Source: Toxonevra muliebris (taxonomy: Eukaryota > Arthropoda > Insecta > Diptera > Pallopteridae). Taken from it: 64,000 nucleotides of DNA. The translations under genes were made by a program, and so were the position numbers. Location: positions 116,533,388 through 116,597,387 of the forward strand of contig OY829326.1 in NCBI GenBank assembly GCA_963691655.1. Direction: 5' to 3'. Numbering within the stretch: position 1 is the stretch's first letter; the number at the start of each line of letters is the position of its first letter. Shown piece by piece: positions 10,798 to 22,115 of this stretch. The notes under the pieces are model-generated. The model saw only the letters and a program-made list of their open reading frames with translations, was not told where the DNA came from and did no database searches.

Positions 10798-12765
10798 TAT
10801 GAAATATGACTTCTATATTATATGTATGGCTGTGTGTGTCCTTTGCAAAATCTTCCCCTTCTTCCGTTAAATAATTGGGGAAAATGTGATAACAGCAGTC
10901 AGCTGATTTTGTCTTCTACATACATACATACATATAAATTTTATCTTCTACCCAGAGATGGAAATTTTAATGATGGGGGATTTTTGTGCTTTCGATTTAC
11001 GACAATTTCCATGTTTTTAACACGAAAAATACTCATAATTTGTGCAACATATTTGAGACTTATTGACCCGGCAAGACTCTATGGAAATGTATGGTGTAAA
11101 CACAGTGATTACTTTCATGGGTGCACAAATGTTGGGAACGATAATAACTACGTCTGCGAATAGGATTTTATAAAAGTTCATAAATTTTTAAAGTAAAAAC
11201 CAAAATACAAAAAATAGTAATAGAAATAGCGCGTCTACAATCGTATACTGTATTCCCTGAAAGCCTTGTTAATCTAAACGTGCTCTATTTTTTATAATTG
11301 AGGACAAATCTGCTTAGAACTGGCAATTTTTGTTTTTCTTTTGCAAATTAATTTCAAAAATGAAAAAATGTTGCTAACAGTTGTGTGCCCGGAAACGCAA
11401 CCATTACGAGATGAGTAAGAAGTCTTTCTAAAATTTATCAATTCACTTCTCACATTTATTTTAAATTTTACAAAATTTTCCCAACTGTGGATTTGTAGTA
11501 CATGCATGTGCAGCTTTATGTACTAGTAATTTTTGGCATTTTATTTTAAAATAGTTCTAAAATAGTCTCCCCTTTAGCTTACTGTGTATTATTATACTTC
11601 ACACATCCATAGGCAATCCCATGGCAGAACAATTAAGATGGTAGACGCATTTTGAAAGTTGTTTTGACCATTCTTCTTTTTACAACAGCGTTGTATTTTC
11701 ATGGTTCAATTTTTAAGTGAGCATTTATAGGAAAATAATTAGCATGTACATAGGGAGAATTAGTTTCTGCTTTTTATATTATTTATTAACTCTTAACATG
11801 TTCAAGGTATTTGCTAATAAAGAAAACAAATTAAATAACATTTATATTTTTTATTGTAAATAAAATTTATAATCTAGTACTAAGTAATAAAAGTAGTATT
11901 AATAATCTACTATTAACTCTCTTTTTTGAACCCATTTCAAAAAATTCACCTCTAAAATGTTCCTCTTATTTGTCTAAAATTCAAAAGGGCTACTGTTTGA
12001 AAAAATGCATCTACCTCTTAATATTTCTACCATGGGCTATCCTATTCACTCGCACAAACGAAGACGAACAATAAATGCCAAATAATACCGCCGAAATAAG
12101 TAAAAAGACGATGAACGGAACAATGGGAGAGGTGTGGGGGAGGGGGGGGAGGGGAGAAGGGATCGGCTGGTTGCACTAAGGTCATATAAACTATATGCCA
12201 TTTAAAACAAACCATTTACTTTAATAGGCTGAACATGTGTTTTATGAAGCTGCCTATAAATCTGGAAAATAAATTTTACAAGAACCCTATTTTGAACAGC
12301 ACCTCTACAAAACCAATGTATTTCTAAAAATCTGATTTTGGCTCGCACGCATCGGCTCATATAGTATATTGTACATAAATACACATACATAAATAATTAG
12401 CATCAAAATTCTCTTGCTCGCTTTTTGTTTTTTTTTTTTTTGAATGCAACAAAAATTTGAAAAAAGTTGATTAATCGATTTTCATGAACTTAAAACGTCG
12501 ATTAATCGACTTTGAATTTCTGATCAATTCAAAAGTCGAAAATCGAGTTTTCTTTCCAGTTGCACATCCCTAGCTCAAACCACTATTCACATATAATTTT
12601 AAATTTTTGTATTTCATGAATGCAACTCTATGAAAATATGTTTTCTCTTATTGTGAATGATAATCTGACGAAGAAGAAGGCAAATGTTAATTTACAACAA
12701 TAAATGTGTTGTTTCCTGAAAAGTATCATAAAACAATGATAATTATAAGCGAAAACTTTTAGAAA
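10798..12765. other. Divergent intergenic region Reg-2 / INO80C
   Basis: About 2 kb without a recognisable gene. It contains the CCATGG-ended MITE (11619-12035), a purine-rich G tract near 12127-12161 (several runs of four to eight G) and a degenerate 'gtcgattaatcga' repeat at about 12460-12580. That repeat ends with 'gcacatccctag', a typical hAT-type end, and resembles the sequence at 56880-57185. Confidence 0.5.
11619..12035 (-). mobile_element. CCATGG-ended MITE, copy 1 (417 bp)
   Basis: Terminal inverted repeats of about 35 bp start CCATGGCAGAACAATTAAGA at the left and CCATGGTAGAAATATTAAGA (complement) at the right. The flanks GCAATC (11613-11618) and GCTATC (12036-12041) form a 6-bp TSD with one mismatch. 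The body is an inverted copy of 38633-39106. No coding capacity. Confidence 0.85.
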
Positions 12766-13191
12766 ATGACTGACATTGAACAACCAACTCCAACAAAGTT
12801 ACCATACAAAAATCCAAATTTTAGTTATATTGAACCTGGTGGTAAGAAACATGTTTTTAAATCACTTAAGCAAATTTTGGCTACCGAAAAAACATTGCCT
12901 TGGCCGGAAGATGCAGTCACCTGTAAGTTTTGTTTCATTTTTTATTGGCCACTGTACACATTTAAATTTTAAAACTACGGTCCTTTCTAAGATTCTTCAC
13001 TCAATGCTCCACCATCACTATTACCATCCAAAAAGTATTCGGATATCTCTGGCCTAGAAGCGCCGTACACAGATCCGCATAGCAAACTACGATATGCTAA
13101 CGCTGAAGAATATGCCATCATAAAAACTTTACCATCTGATATTGTGGCGGGATATTTAGCACTTCGAGGAGCCAGTAGTATTGTGGGTTAG
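12766..13191 (+). CDS. INO80C: INO80 complex subunit C (Ies6-like), 2 exons, 118 aa
   Basis: Subunit of the INO80 nucleosome-remodelling complex; in yeast Ies6 works with Arp5 in the ATPase module. Exons are 12766-12922 and 12992-13191 (phase 1 junction, ACCT|GTAAGT … CTAAG|ATTC). The product has the family's KKHVFKSLKQILATEKTLPW block, then SLNAPPSLLPSKKYSDISGL. The C-terminal YL1_C domain reads APYTDPHSKLRYAN… IKTLPSDIVAGYLALRGASS. It lacks the variable N-terminal extension of the human protein (192 aa), so it is near the minimal length. It converges with Nek2, stops 313 bp apart. Confidence 0.92.
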
Positions 13192-13504
13192 AAAATATTA
13201 GTTTATTAGAGTAAACGAACTGAGGGAATGTGTCGTTGGTTTTATTTTGTATTTTAAAATAAAATAAAAAATTTAATACACAAAACCTTATGAACGCAAT
13301 TTTTTTATATGTATGTAAAGTGAAGAGTTTTAATTCATAATCATTGGAGACATAGACAATTTATTTTTTCTTCAACATATTCTTAACATTGTAATAGAGT
13401 AATAAAAAAATTTAGAAATTAATTTTATAAAAATAGTTTATGGAATTTATTCCGCATCACAACGTTCAATTACCTATATTAAGTTCCTTGGGAAGGAAAA
13501 AATT

Positions 13505-15784
13505 TCAAACTTTAATATGTTCGTGCTGTTCACTCGAGCTGTGCGATTTTGGCGCTACCATCAATGAACGGCGTATACGATTACGATGCAAAGTGTTGCT
13601 ATGGCGCTCCGAATGTCTCAGCTTATATGATGATGACGCTGAAGCGTGACGATGGTTGTCAAAGGTTTGTATGTTGGTCCCAACATTTTTTTCGGCTGCA
13701 TTCATTGCGGCCAATAAATCGAAAGCGGCTCTTTTGTGTTCCTTTGTCCAAATGTTTGATAATTCAGAAGTTTCACATTTCACGAGCACTTGTTCGTTTT
13801 TTATAGCTAGCGGAGGACGTTCCTTTGTGCTTACTTTAGTTGCAGCAGTAACTTTCATTGAATTCTTGATGTTGTTACGTTGCAATCCGAATATAGTAGA
13901 AAGTATTGATTTGCGACGATGAGGGTTGCTTTCAGTGGATTCGTCACTGCCTTTGCTAGTTATGCTAACACGCATCTGTCTGTTGTTGTTAATGTTATTT
14001 GTTTGATTTGATTTTGTACCCACCACGGATTTGGGTTTTACTACATTCTCAATGTCATATTTGATGAATTTTTTCGGTGATTGAAACGTTACTACCTTAC
14101 GAAAAGTGGGAAAGATGGGCAAACTCATCTTGACCATAGTCGGTTGTTGCAACAAAGAATCATCAATAGTGCAATAAGTGTCATCGTGTGTTTTTGGTTT
14201 GCGTGGTGGAATTGGTGGTGGAAGATGGTCCGATGATGATGGTGGTGGAAAAGCAATTATGGCTTCTTCAGTATTCAGTTTATTTATAGTTGCCGGGTCG
14301 GACATTTCTCTTTCAAATTTTATAGTTCTTTCATATAAGTTTCGCTCCAAATGTTGAAGGCATTTCTCTTTTTCATTCAACTGTTGCTCGCGTGCATTTA
14401 GGTTCGCTGCCTTCTGTTCAAGCAAACTCTCCTGAGCGCGTATCGCATGCAAACGTTCTTGCAAAGTCCGATCGAAGATGTTTTTAGTAAGGAGCGCTGG
14501 ACTCTTGTCATATTCATTTTTTACAGTTTGTGGTGAATTTGGTAGTATAGATGAGTATGTTCGCAATGCTGCTCGTGGTTGTATTGATTTGTAGGTTTCA
14601 TCATCCACCTTCGCGTATTCTTTACATCTCATATTGCTTTCATATAATTCTGGATCGGATCGCTGAAATGTATGCTTTGGGAATACTCGGCGTTGGGCCG
14701 AATAGAACAATTCAGCGCGCAATTCTGGTGTGAAAGGGGTACCACTTACACATCTTTGTCCATATTCCTCATTAAAGCTATTCTGCTCTGTAAACATTGT
14801 GCTAGATAAATCAGTCAATGAATTATACTGAAGCTTGCAGCATGCCTGATCTTCTGTTTTCGTTCCATTGTAAAAATGCACTTCAGCCTTTATCAACTTC
14901 GGAAACTCATTGCCCAACTCACTGATATTGCGTACAACTGTGGGATGTCTTGAGATTATTTCAATGCTAGGTCGCTGATAGTTTTCAACCTCTAACATGA
15001 ATGCAATTATTGCCTGTAAATCACTCGAATATGCATCGGGAATACTACTGAAGTGGCCATTTGAAATATTCGCTGAAAGTTGATTAAATTTGCGACCTCT
15101 AAACGGTGGCTGTAGTGCACACATCTCATATGTGAGGCAACCCACAGCCCAAACATCTGATTTACGATCATATTTTGTCCCTTTGACTAGCTCTGGACTC
15201 ATATAGTAGGGAGTACCCACGAATGACTGAGCAAAGCTCTCATTTCGTCGTAGCATACGTGCCAAACCAAAGTCACCCAGTTTGGCGTTACCGTTCGCGT
15301 CAAGAAATACATTAGCAGGTTTAATATCGCGATGTAGAATGGTACCTTGCTTTATTTTATTGTGACAAACTTGTAACGCTTTGCAAATTTGAAAGAGTAC
15401 ACGCCAAATATACTTTTCCTCAAATCGTTTACACTGAATCCGCGCCTTTGCAATCAGTTGGGCGAGATCGCATTCACAACACTCCATTACAATGAAAATA
15501 AGTTTGGCCTCATGATTGACCAAATGATGATAGTATTGCACTATATTTGGATGTTGCAGTTGACGCAACACACTAATTTCTGATACCAGCGCTTTTTTTT
15601 CAGATTCACTGAGTTCATCATAGTTCAAGCCTTTCCATGCATACAATTTTCCAGTTTCTTTATCGCGCACTTTAAAACAAGTACCAAAAGAACCATTTCC
15701 AATAACTGAAATAACTTCATAGTCTTGCAATGTTTTATTTGCCAAATTCAAACTAGTATCAGTTTCCGTTACAGCTTCGGACAT
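13505..15784 (-). CDS. Nek2: Nek2-type NIMA-related protein kinase, 759 aa, intronless
   Basis: Ser/Thr kinase of centrosome separation, meiosis and mitosis. The kinase domain spans about residues 22-285: glycine loop GNGSFG (29-34), VAIK-equivalent K51, αC E69, catalytic HRDIKPAN with D153, DFG D171, and the GTPYYMSPE activation segment. The insertion after ILxH (HNKIKQGTILHRD) is typical of NEK2 proteins. A leucine-zipper-like coiled coil follows at about 440-500 (LQERLHAIRAQESLLEQK, NAREQQLNEKEKCLQHLERN). A long basic, Ser-rich tail (PRKPKTHDD, KSILSTIFGLQR, RRSLMV) completes it. Length agrees with Drosophila Nek2 (about 735 aa). No intron interrupts the CDS. Start at 15784 is the first ATG of the frame. 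Confidence 0.95.
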   Translation of the reverse strand: MSEAVTETDTSLNLANKTLQDYEVISVIGNGSFGTCFKVRDKETGKLYAWKGLNYDELSESEKKALVSEISVLRQLQHPNIVQYYHHLVNHEAKLIFIVMECCECDLAQLIAKARIQCKRFEEKYIWRVLFQICKALQVCHNKIKQGTILHRDIKPANVFLDANGNAKLGDFGLARMLRRNESFAQSFVGTPYYMSPELVKGTKYDRKSDVWAVGCLTYEMCALQPPFRGRKFNQLSANISNGHFSSIPDAYSSDLQAIIAFMLEVENYQRPSIEIISRHPTVVRNISELGNEFPKLIKAEVHFYNGTKTEDQACCKLQYNSLTDLSSTMFTEQNSFNEEYGQRCVSGTPFTPELRAELFYSAQRRVFPKHTFQRSDPELYESNMRCKEYAKVDDETYKSIQPRAALRTYSSILPNSPQTVKNEYDKSPALLTKNIFDRTLQERLHAIRAQESLLEQKAANLNAREQQLNEKEKCLQHLERNLYERTIKFEREMSDPATINKLNTEEAIIAFPPPSSSDHLPPPIPPRKPKTHDDTYCTIDDSLLQQPTMVKMSLPIFPTFRKVVTFQSPKKFIKYDIENVVKPKSVVGTKSNQTNNINNNRQMRVSITSKGSDESTESNPHRRKSILSTIFGLQRNNIKNSMKVTAATKVSTKERPPLAIKNEQVLVKCETSELSNIWTKEHKRAAFDLLAAMNAAEKNVGTNIQTFDNHRHASASSSYKLRHSERHSNTLHRNRIRRSLMVAPKSHSSSEQHEHIKV

Positions 15785-18429
15785 ACTTTGTTTCTTTTTA
15801 TTTATCCGTATGTTTATTTATTAGTGCGTTTCGAAATCGCGCTGCGTTCATACAAAACAATAGTTCAATGAAGACTGATTTCTCCTCATCCTTATCTTAT
15901 TCTTCAGGTATTAAAACTACAAACGATGCAACAAACTGGTTTATTTCATATAGAAACTTGATTCTCTCTTTTCCTGATCCTTAAATATCACACATATACA
16001 TTTGAACTCAGTAGGAAAGTGTGTAGTAGATAGTAAATAAAAATGATTCATTAATTTAGTATTTTAAGCATTAAAAAATATATGAATTTATACACGTCGA
16101 TGTAATAGCGAAAGTAAAAAGGAAATAATTTATCATTTCGATTTTTGAGCCATGTTTTTAAGTGCAGTGCAATGCAAGAATAAATAAAATAAATTAATAA
16201 ATTCATCCAAAATTCATATATTTGGGGAATCGATCAACATACTGATTGAAGAATTCATCAATCGATATTATCGTACAATTCCATCTTTCCCTTTGGGAAT
16301 ATGTGTTTTGTTTTCTTTTCTCTTCAATACTGCGGTTATAGTAATCTCGTATTTTGTATTTTTCCAAGAAGATGATAGTTTATATTCTTTGCCTTTCCAC
16401 ACTGTGGTTTGTATCGCAAGAACCTGTGGGCAATAGATTCATAAATTCAAAAGAGCGGCAAAGAATGCGCTTCCACATATATGCGTGTGTGTGTTTTCCA
16501 ATGTATATAAGCCAAATCTAGCTCCAGCTGTGTATGCAAACTCATAAGTACAGCCGAGTGAATGTGTACAAAATAGAAACCGTTGAGTATAATCAGAAAA
16601 TACTTAGGCACAGCACGCCTTCAATTTTCAATTGTCATACAAGAAGAATGGCAATAAATTAGTTTGTTGCAGTTTACATTTCAATCTTCATTTTTATTTT
16701 TTTTAGGAATAACGATGGTTTACGCTTTTACGTGGTAGTTGTTGCCGATTGCGGCTTAGAACTTATTCATTTGAAGAAATAGTAGGCGCGTCTGTATATT
16801 GCTGTAAATATTTACTATCAATCGTAGGCGAGAGAAGGAAAACGAAAGAGGACGAAAAGTTTATTTTTGTGTCGTTTGCAAGTATTGTATTGTGATTTAA
16901 AGCTTTGCAAAGTTGACCGTTCTGTGTGCCCTGCAGCTTAAATTCAACGATTTATTAAGTGAATGGATTTTTCGAGACTTTTAAGGATTTCTTTATATCG
17001 ATTTTTGGTAAAATTGTGCTTTAGTCACTTCTTTTAATAAAATAGCTAAAAAAATGTTTCTTTCAAAATCGGGTGTATTTTGGTCTTCTGATTACAAAAT
17101 AGGCGGGGGAGATCGTAAATTTTCATTATTTGATTAAAAAAATGCAATTTAAAAAATTAAAAATTCGTTCGGACCCACACTGATTTTATGTTGTTTTATG
17201 AATAATATCACTCGACTATCACTATTAATTGACTTCACTATGGAAATACGCGTTTGTTGCCATCGAAAAAACACAGTTTCGATAATAAAAACTGACCAAA
17301 AATAGTTAAAAGAATACAAGTCTTCAAATGAAAATGTTCGCTTAAGAAAAAAATGCAAAACATTATTTTGTTCTATTTGAAATGAAACACGCGATAACTA
17401 AAGTGTTACAGGATGACACAATGAAGCGTTTAGCAAATTGGATTTATAGTGTAAATTCCGTTTTGCAATTTAACTCTTGGAAATTAGTTCTAAAAACGAA
17501 TAGGTCATTTTCTTTTCCACTTTTTCTCTTTGTTTGATCATAAGACCAAATGTATTCTGAGTGTAAATTAATCTTTTGGGCATATTTTGTTTGCCACTAC
17601 TGTATTTAAAATACTTAACATTTTGATTGCCACTATTGTACATAAAGTAAATAACAGTAAGTCTTATACATTTTGTAACTGCATTTTGAATGTCTAGTGA
17701 CCTATCATAACTATGTATATACTTTAGCTATTTGAAATAAAAAATGAATATTGTGCTAGAATAGCTGAAACATAGCGGACTCATAATATTTTTTCTCTGA
17801 CACTTCTCGTCACTTCTTGTTCACGTTTTTTAGTGCAAGAGCAAGTTACAAATCCAATTCGAACCATTGGGTAGGAATTAACCACAACACATTTGTTGGC
17901 TAATTCCAAACTAGGCAATTTGTACACTCTTCAATTACACAAATGTAATCAACTAAATTTTTGAATAAAATATTGCAAATGCAATCTGAAAATATTGCTA
18001 TTAATTTAAACGTAATAATCGTAATAGTAAAAATCCGAATCGGTGCATCATTACTTATAACCAGGATTAAGTTTTGAAGCAAGTTTATCTAAATCAAATA
18101 TTCTTTAGAATACCTTTAACTTTAAGTCTAAAAAATTTGTATGAAAAAGAATTCTAAAGCGAATTGAAATGCAAAATTTTTTAACCATTCAACCACACTG
18201 TTCCCATACAAGTGAAACCTTTTAAGGGTAATATAAAATTTACGTTGCATGATTTTTTAAGCAAACCATTTTTGAACCGAACCAGGGGTTCAAAGGTGTG
18301 GAAGAATGGGTTTTTTAGCCCGACCAGTAGTTCAGAGAGACTGTGAACTGCTGAACCAAACCATATGACGAAATTTGTTTGGTACACATCCTTGATTCTT
18401 GTACCGTGTAAGGGCAAGGTAAATAAATA
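15785..18429. other. Nek2 upstream region, no gene recognised
   Basis: About 2.6 kb upstream of Nek2. There is a TATA-like tatataag near 16504, and a moderately GC-richer stretch around 16740-16860 could be a 5' UTR exon of an unseen + strand transcript, but nothing codes for a recognisable protein. The rest is AT-rich with no repeats I could match elsewhere in the window. Confidence 0.35.
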
Positions 18430-18590
18430 ATCGACGGTCACGTCACTTTTCACGCTCTCTCATTGATTTTTCCACTCTGTGCCCAAAGTATATTATGCAG
18501 ACGGTCATTTGATCGTCGGTCACTAGTACGTTTTTGTATAGTTTAAGTACTTTTTTGCTACTATTTTATTAGGAATTCATAGTTATTAAA
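18430..18590 (+). repeat. Internal fragment of the 583-bp Harbinger-like element
   Basis: Matches the interior of 24726-25308 in the same orientation: ggtcacgtcactttt, then gtatattatgcagac, and the long shared gtacttttttgctactatttt. Ends are missing, so this is a decayed or truncated copy. Confidence 0.7.
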
Positions 18591-18908
18591 ACAGTAACAT
18601 TTGGTTTCTACTATCAACACTTTGTAAAATATGTTAATACAATTTTGAATAAAAGATAAATAAAAATGAACAATATTGGCATTGGTTTAGAAGCTCTAAA
18701 ATTTGCAAAAAGTTATATTTTGGATGGATAAACACAGGCAATTCATAAGAAAGTGCTTAAAAATATATATTTCTGAATTAAATTATAATAATTCATGACA
18801 AATATTATAATAACTACTTACATATTCAATTTTTTTTGCAAGTATAACTATTTAAAAACGTATATTTTTATATATTTACGTAATTTTTTTTATTTCGTGA
18901 AAAACTAA

Positions 18909-19575
18909 GGCTGATGTTACACGGTCAATGTTTTGCTGTCAATGTTTTTTGTTTTTACTCTCTTTTCATCGTTTTGTTTGATGCCCCGTTACACTATCAG
19001 TTTTTTGCTGAATGTTTTTTTTTAATACTTTTATCTTCAACTATTTTTTTCCGCCTAAAAAGTATTTAATTGTATTTTGGGGTGTATGAAAATTCAACAA
19101 TTGGAATGGAATTGGATGGAAAATAATTATAATGACAATATAAGATAATATTGGTGGAAATAGCAACAAATTATACAAAAAACATTCCATTTATGTATGA
19201 AAATACAGAAAAATAATCTTTAAAATTTGCGAACTATTAAAATAAGCTCCGCCATTGAATTACCATGTTTTTATAAAAATTATTAAGTAATTTTTTAAAC
19301 AGCACTCATTTTTACAAACAAACAAAAGCCAAACAACGCAAAGGGTGGCAAAGAAAAAAAGTGTAGTATTTTTCATAAAATATTAGTATTTTCCAATAAA
19401 ATGCAACAGTGCAGCTTCAGCAACCCCATTTTACTTGAAGTGATGCAGGTTTTTTTCGACAGTAAAACAATTTGAAGTGAAATGTGTTCATCCTCTCTTT
19501 TGCTCAGTGTTCATTTTTCAAAGCAACAACAATTGCATTGTTTGACAGCAAAACATTGATCGTGTAACATCGCCC
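18909..19575 (+). mobile_element. Harbinger-like MITE, family 1 copy A (667 bp)
   Basis: TIRs begin GGCTGATGTTACACGGTCAA (left) and GGGCGATGTTACACGATCAA (complement of the right end). They are flanked by TAA (18906-18908) and TTA (19576-19578). Copy D (23682-24387) has perfect TTA on both sides, so the TSD rule is TWA, as for PIF/Harbinger. A second 'gttacactatcag' subterminal motif repeats the TIR sequence inside. No transposase. Confidence 0.85.
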
Positions 19576-20085
19576 TTACACTATCAGTTTTTTGCTGAAT
19601 GTTATTTTTTAATATTTTTATCTGCAACTATGTTTTTCCAACAAAAAGTACTTAATTGTATTTTGGATTGCATTAAAATTCAACAATTGGAATGGAATTG
19701 GATGGAAAATAATTATAATGACAATATGAGATAATATTGGTGAAAATAGCAACAAATTATACAAAAAAATTGCATTTATATATGAAAAACCCAGAAAAAT
19801 AATCTTTAAAATTTGCGAACTATTAAAATAAACTCCGCCACTTTGTTACTTGGCCATTGAATTACTATGTGTTTATAAAAATTATTAAGTAATATTTTCA
19901 ACAGCAGTCTCACAACCAAACAAACACATTTTTTTCCTTTGCCACCCGCAAAGGAAAAAAATGTATTTATAAATTAGTGAAAAGTGTACTATTTTCCATA
20001 AAATATTGGAATTTTCCAGTAAAATACAACGGTGTATCTTCGGCAACCCCACTTTATTTGAAGTGATGCAGGTTTTTTTCGTCAG
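19576..20085 (+). repeat. Family 1 copy B, internal fragment fused to the end of copy A
   Basis: Starts with ttacactatcagttttttgc, matching copy A from 18989. It runs parallel to copy A to gtttttttcgtcag, where it meets copy C. Both element ends are absent, so B is an internal piece. Confidence 0.75.
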
Positions 20086-20088
20086 AAA

Positions 20089-20498
20089 GGGCGATGTTAC
20101 ACGATCAATCTTTTGCTGTCAAACAATGCAATTGTTGTTGCTTTGAAAAATGAGCACTGAGCAAAAGAGAGGATGAACACATTTCACTTCAAATTTTTTT
20201 ACTGATGAAAAAAACCTGCATCACTTCAAACAAAATGGGGTTGCTGAAGATACACTGTTGCATTTCATTGGAAATACTAATATTTTATGAAAAATACTAG
20301 ACTTTTTACTAATTTATAAATAAATTTTTTTCCTTTACCACCCTTTGCGCTGTTTGGCTTTTGTTTGGTTTTGAGACTGCCGTTTAAAATATTAATTATT
20401 AATTTGTATAAAAACATGGTAATTCAATGGGCAAGTAACAAAATGGCGGAGTTTATTTTAATAGTTCGCAAATTTTAAAGATTACTTTTCTGCGTTTT
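20089..20498 (-). repeat. Family 1 copy C, inverted and truncated
   Basis: Begins with the right TIR in reverse (GGGCGATGTTACACGATCAA). It follows the reverse complement of copy A to about 'aaagattacttttctg', then stops. It faces copy B, so the shared middle of B and C forms an inverted repeat of roughly 300 bp arm length around a gap of a few bases plus unpaired ends. Confidence 0.75.
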
Positions 20499-20627
20499 TC
20501 GCAAAAAGCAAAAGTATTAAACTTGTCCCTAAAAAATAGAATCTATAGCAACACACAACAACGAAATGTTTGAATTAAATTCAATTGCTGATAGGGTGTC
20601 AAATTTTGAAACAAATTATGCTGACAT

Positions 20628-20635
20628 TATAAAAG
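20628..20635 (+). promoter_or_regulatory. TATA box of Spinster-like gene 1
   Basis: TATAAAAG sits 39 bp before the start codon inside an 18-bp block, TGACAT[T/C]ATAAAAGTCAA. The same block occurs upstream of gene 2 (27570-27587), at the same distance from its ATG. The implied 5' UTR is only about 5-15 nt. Confidence 0.65.
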
Positions 20636-20666
20636 TCAAGAGCATAGTATTTAATTACAAAATAAA

Positions 20667-22115
20667 ATGGGTGACATGCCAGAAGAAAAAATACAAAAGT
20701 TATCCAAGCGTGAAAAATTCAGTTTGATCTTGCTCTGCTGTTTGAATATTTTAATCTATGTGGATCGATATTGTGCCTCATACGTAGAATATGAAATCAA
20801 GAAAACTTTTGCAGTTAGTGGTAATTGGGAAACTGCATATACTTATGCAAATATGATCAGCTACTGTGCAGCTGCCCCAGTTTTCGGGTATTTGGGTGAT
20901 CGTTATTCACGACGTATATTGCTAATTTTTTCCGTTGCATGCTGGATATTTTCACATTTTATTTCATCTTTTTCAATCAATTATCGTATGTTCATTTTGT
21001 TAAGAGCCTTCGTGGGAATAGGTCAATCTGGATATGTAAATATTGCACCATCAGTGCTCGCGAGCATTGTTTTTCATGAAGAACGTACTATAATATTGGC
21101 CCTTTTCTATGTTGGTATTCCGTTCGGTTCAGGTTGTGGATTTTTACTGGGTTCACAATTGACAAGTTGGCTTGGATGGCCGTGGACATTTCGATCGACT
21201 ATATTTATAGGATTAGCAGGTATGCTATTGCTATACTATGGAGAATATCCAGAAAGAGGCCAGAAAGAGGCTGCAGCAGTTGGAAAACAACCGGCAAAGG
21301 CTACATCTTATATACAAGATTTGAAATCTTTGATTAGAAACAAACCCTTTATACTCATAACGGTTGGATATACTTGTACTTGCTTTGTCACTGGCTCAAC
21401 ATTCTGGTGGGGTACAGAATTCTTGCAACTCGGCTTCGAAGTAATTTCTCAAAAGAAAAAAGAGACGGTTAACTACAGTAGCACGGTGTATGCAACTGGA
21501 ATTATATTCACACTTGCAGGAATTTTCGGCGTTTTGATTGGCTCAACACTATCGTACTTCCAAAGACGCATCTATCCAACGGCGGATACAGTTATATGTG
21601 GATTAAGCCTAATCGTATCCTGGCCATTTATAACAATATCATTGTATACGACTGGCACCAATAAATTGGCGACGTTCATCTTCATGCTTGTGGGTCAAAC
21701 TATTCTTAATTTTAATTGGGCCATTTTGGTGGATATGTTATTTTATGTTGTAATACCGGTGAGGCATGCTACTTGTTTGAGCATTACAGTTGTGTTTTCG
21801 TACTTGTTCGCTGAAATGCTTAGCAACTCCATCATAAATGCATTAATGGACTATTTTATTAGATTGTCAAATAACCCGTATAACTGGTTTGTTCATTCTC
21901 ATAAATATGACGACATATTCGTAGAAGGTGCAGACAATCCTGAAGTGGACACCGTTAAATTTATATCATTGCAAATGAGCTTATTCACGGTAATAAGTCT
22001 TCAACTTGTAGGTGGTGCAGTATTCCTTGTAAATAAACGTTTTATTATAAAGTATCGTGAAAAGGCCGATAACGAGATGATTGCGCCTATTACAATAAGA
22101 AACAACAACCACTAA
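20667..22115 (+). CDS. Spinster-like MFS transporter 1, 482 aa, intronless
   Basis: Major facilitator protein of the Spinster (SPNS) family, whose members export lysolipids, sphingosine-1-phosphate or sugars from lysosomes or the plasma membrane. About 12 hydrophobic segments are visible. Family marks are NILIYVDRY in TM1 (D33, R34), MFS motif A GYLGDRYSRR (74-83), VGIGQSGY in TM4 (116-123), and IPFGSGCGFLLG in TM5. The NH2-tail is short (about 17 residues). In the family I know, the TM4 motif is VG[I/V]GEASY; here Q120 replaces the glutamate. No intron interrupts the gene, unlike canonical spinster. The 27618 gene is its tandem paralogue, sharing blocks such as QRRIYP[T/A]ADTVICG. Substrate unknown. 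Confidence 0.88.
   Translation: MGDMPEEKIQKLSKREKFSLILLCCLNILIYVDRYCASYVEYEIKKTFAVSGNWETAYTYANMISYCAAAPVFGYLGDRYSRRILLIFSVACWIFSHFISSFSINYRMFILLRAFVGIGQSGYVNIAPSVLASIVFHEERTIILALFYVGIPFGSGCGFLLGSQLTSWLGWPWTFRSTIFIGLAGMLLLYYGEYPERGQKEAAAVGKQPAKATSYIQDLKSLIRNKPFILITVGYTCTCFVTGSTFWWGTEFLQLGFEVISQKKKETVNYSSTVYATGIIFTLAGIFGVLIGSTLSYFQRRIYPTADTVICGLSLIVSWPFITISLYTTGTNKLATFIFMLVGQTILNFNWAILVDMLFYVVIPVRHATCLSITVVFSYLFAEMLSNSIINALMDYFIRLSNNPYNWFVHSHKYDDIFVEGADNPEVDTVKFISLQMSLFTVISLQLVGGAVFLVNKRFIIKYREKADNEMIAPITIRNNNH

Noticed and set aside
18181..18453. 90-codon minus frame near the Harbinger fragment
   Set aside because: Overlaps repeat sequence at one end and has no recognisable motif.
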